DNA of 64,000 nucleotides from Buttiauxella agrestis (GTDB lineage: Bacteria > Pseudomonadota > Gammaproteobacteria > Enterobacterales > Enterobacteriaceae): positions 3,808,763-3,872,762 of the forward strand of contig NZ_UIGI01000001.1 of NCBI RefSeq assembly GCF_900446255.1, in the 5' to 3' direction. The notes beneath the pieces were generated by a model that saw only the letters and a program-made list of their open reading frames with translations, made no database searches and had not been told where the DNA came from. This document shows positions 63,617 through 64,000 of the stretch, one piece after another. Both the position numbers and the translations under genes were made by a program. Position 1 is the first letter of the stretch, and each line of letters starts with the position of its first letter.

Positions 63617-64000
63617 ATGAAAAAAATTATTTTGGCGGCTAGTACCGTCCTGGCGCTTTCAAGTTCTTTCACGGCTCAGGCCGACGATGCAAAAAATACT
63701 GAATACCTCTCTGATTGGTGGCACCAAAGTGTCAACGTGGTAGGCAGCTACCACACTCGTTTCGGACCAAAAATCACTAACGACGTCTACCTGGAATATG
63801 AAGCGTTTGCCAAAAAAGATTGGTTAGATTTTTATGGCTACATCGATATTCCAAAAACCTTCGAGTGGGGCAACGGCAACGATAAGGGTATCTGGGATGA
63901 CGGTTCTCGTATGTTTATGGAGATCGAACCCCGCTTCTCTATCGACAAGCTGACCGGCACCAGCCTGGCATTTGGTCCATTTAAAGAATGGTACATCGCC
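63617..64000 (+). CDS. tsx: Tsx, nucleoside-specific outer-membrane channel (N-terminal part)
   Basis: The first 128 codons are present; the gene runs off the right edge. A signal peptide ([20 protein letters not shown]) is cleaved near residue 22. The mature start [20 protein letters not shown] and the strand [15 protein letters not shown] match the 12-stranded Tsx barrel, which passes nucleosides and is a receptor for phage T6 and colicin K in E. coli. Confidence 0.96.
   Translation, partial: MKKIILAASTVLALSSSFTAQADDAKNTEYLSDWWHQSVNVVGSYHTRFGPKITNDVYLEYEAFAKKDWLDFYGYIDIPKTFEWGNGNDKGIWDDGSRMFMEIEPRFSIDKLTGTSLAFGPFKEWYIA

Overview
The window is chromosomal DNA of a member of the Enterobacteriaceae. 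From about position 11.3 kb to the right end the gene order follows the Escherichia coli tsx-to-ybaA segment, read in the opposite direction to the usual K-12 map: ybaA, ffs, atl, ybaY, tesB, amtB, glnK, mdlB, mdlA, decR, cof, ybaE, queC, fadM, ybaV, ppiD, hupB, lon, clpX, clpP, tig, bolA, yajG, ampG, cyoABCDE, yajR, yajQ, panE, yajL, thiI, xseB, ispA, dxs, yajO, pgpA, thiL, nusB, ribE, ribD, nrdR, yajI, tsx. Protein lengths match the E. coli proteins almost exactly, but the sequences differ enough, and there is enough extra gene content, that this is another genus. No insertion sequence, integrase, tRNA, rRNA or CRISPR array was seen; the one stable RNA is the 4.5S SRP RNA (ffs).

Region 1 (1-6.9 kb) is accessory. 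It holds the end of an ABC importer operon of the methionine type (lipoprotein, ATPase, permease; the ATPase lacks the usual C-terminal regulatory domain). Next come a PTS permease (EIIBC) divergent from a RspA-like enolase-superfamily dehydratase, with a convergent HutC-type GntR regulator, and then a CSS-motif/EAL c-di-GMP phosphodiesterase that is probably pdeB (ylaB). Region 2 (6.9-11.2 kb) is a complete nitric-oxide detoxification module, norR divergent from norVW. It has three NorR enhancer palindromes, an IHF-type site and a sigma-54 promoter, and sits between pdeB and ybaA, which are neighbours in K-12.

Region 3 (11.7-17.7 kb) is a second insertion, between ybaA and ffs. It holds a tandem-GNAT acetyltransferase, a YczE-type membrane protein divergent from a MocR-type (YczR-like) regulator, and an IprA/YaiV-like CRP-fold regulator divergent from a periplasmic alkyl sulfatase. 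Both divergent promoters contain clear candidate operators: a 33-bp-spaced direct repeat and a 20-bp palindrome.

Region 4 (17.8-31.7 kb) holds SRP RNA, the alkyltransferase-like protein, thioesterase II, the NtrC/sigma-54-controlled glnK-amtB pair, the MdlAB ABC exporter, a cysteine desulfhydrase next to its Lrp-type regulator decR (the desulfhydrase is absent from K-12), queuosine synthesis, and small enzymes. Region 5 (31.7-41.3 kb) is the protein-quality-control block ppiD, hupB, lon, clpX, clpP, tig, bolA, with sigma-32 promoters visible before clpP and lon.

Region 6 (41.6-49.0 kb) has muropeptide recycling (ampG) and the cytochrome bo3 oxidase operon. Region 7 (49.1-64 kb) carries vitamin and isoprenoid synthesis: pantothenate (panE), thiamine and 4-thiouridine (thiI, thiL), DXP and farnesyl-PP (dxs, ispA), and riboflavin (ribD, ribE), with nusB, nrdR and pgpA. 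It ends in the first 128 codons of the nucleoside channel tsx, which has CRP and PurR-like operators in its promoter.

The least-described parts are the PTS/RspA-like/HutC cluster, the IprA-like/alkyl sulfatase pair and the YczR/YczE pair. No gene or array pointed to an unknown defence or mobile system.
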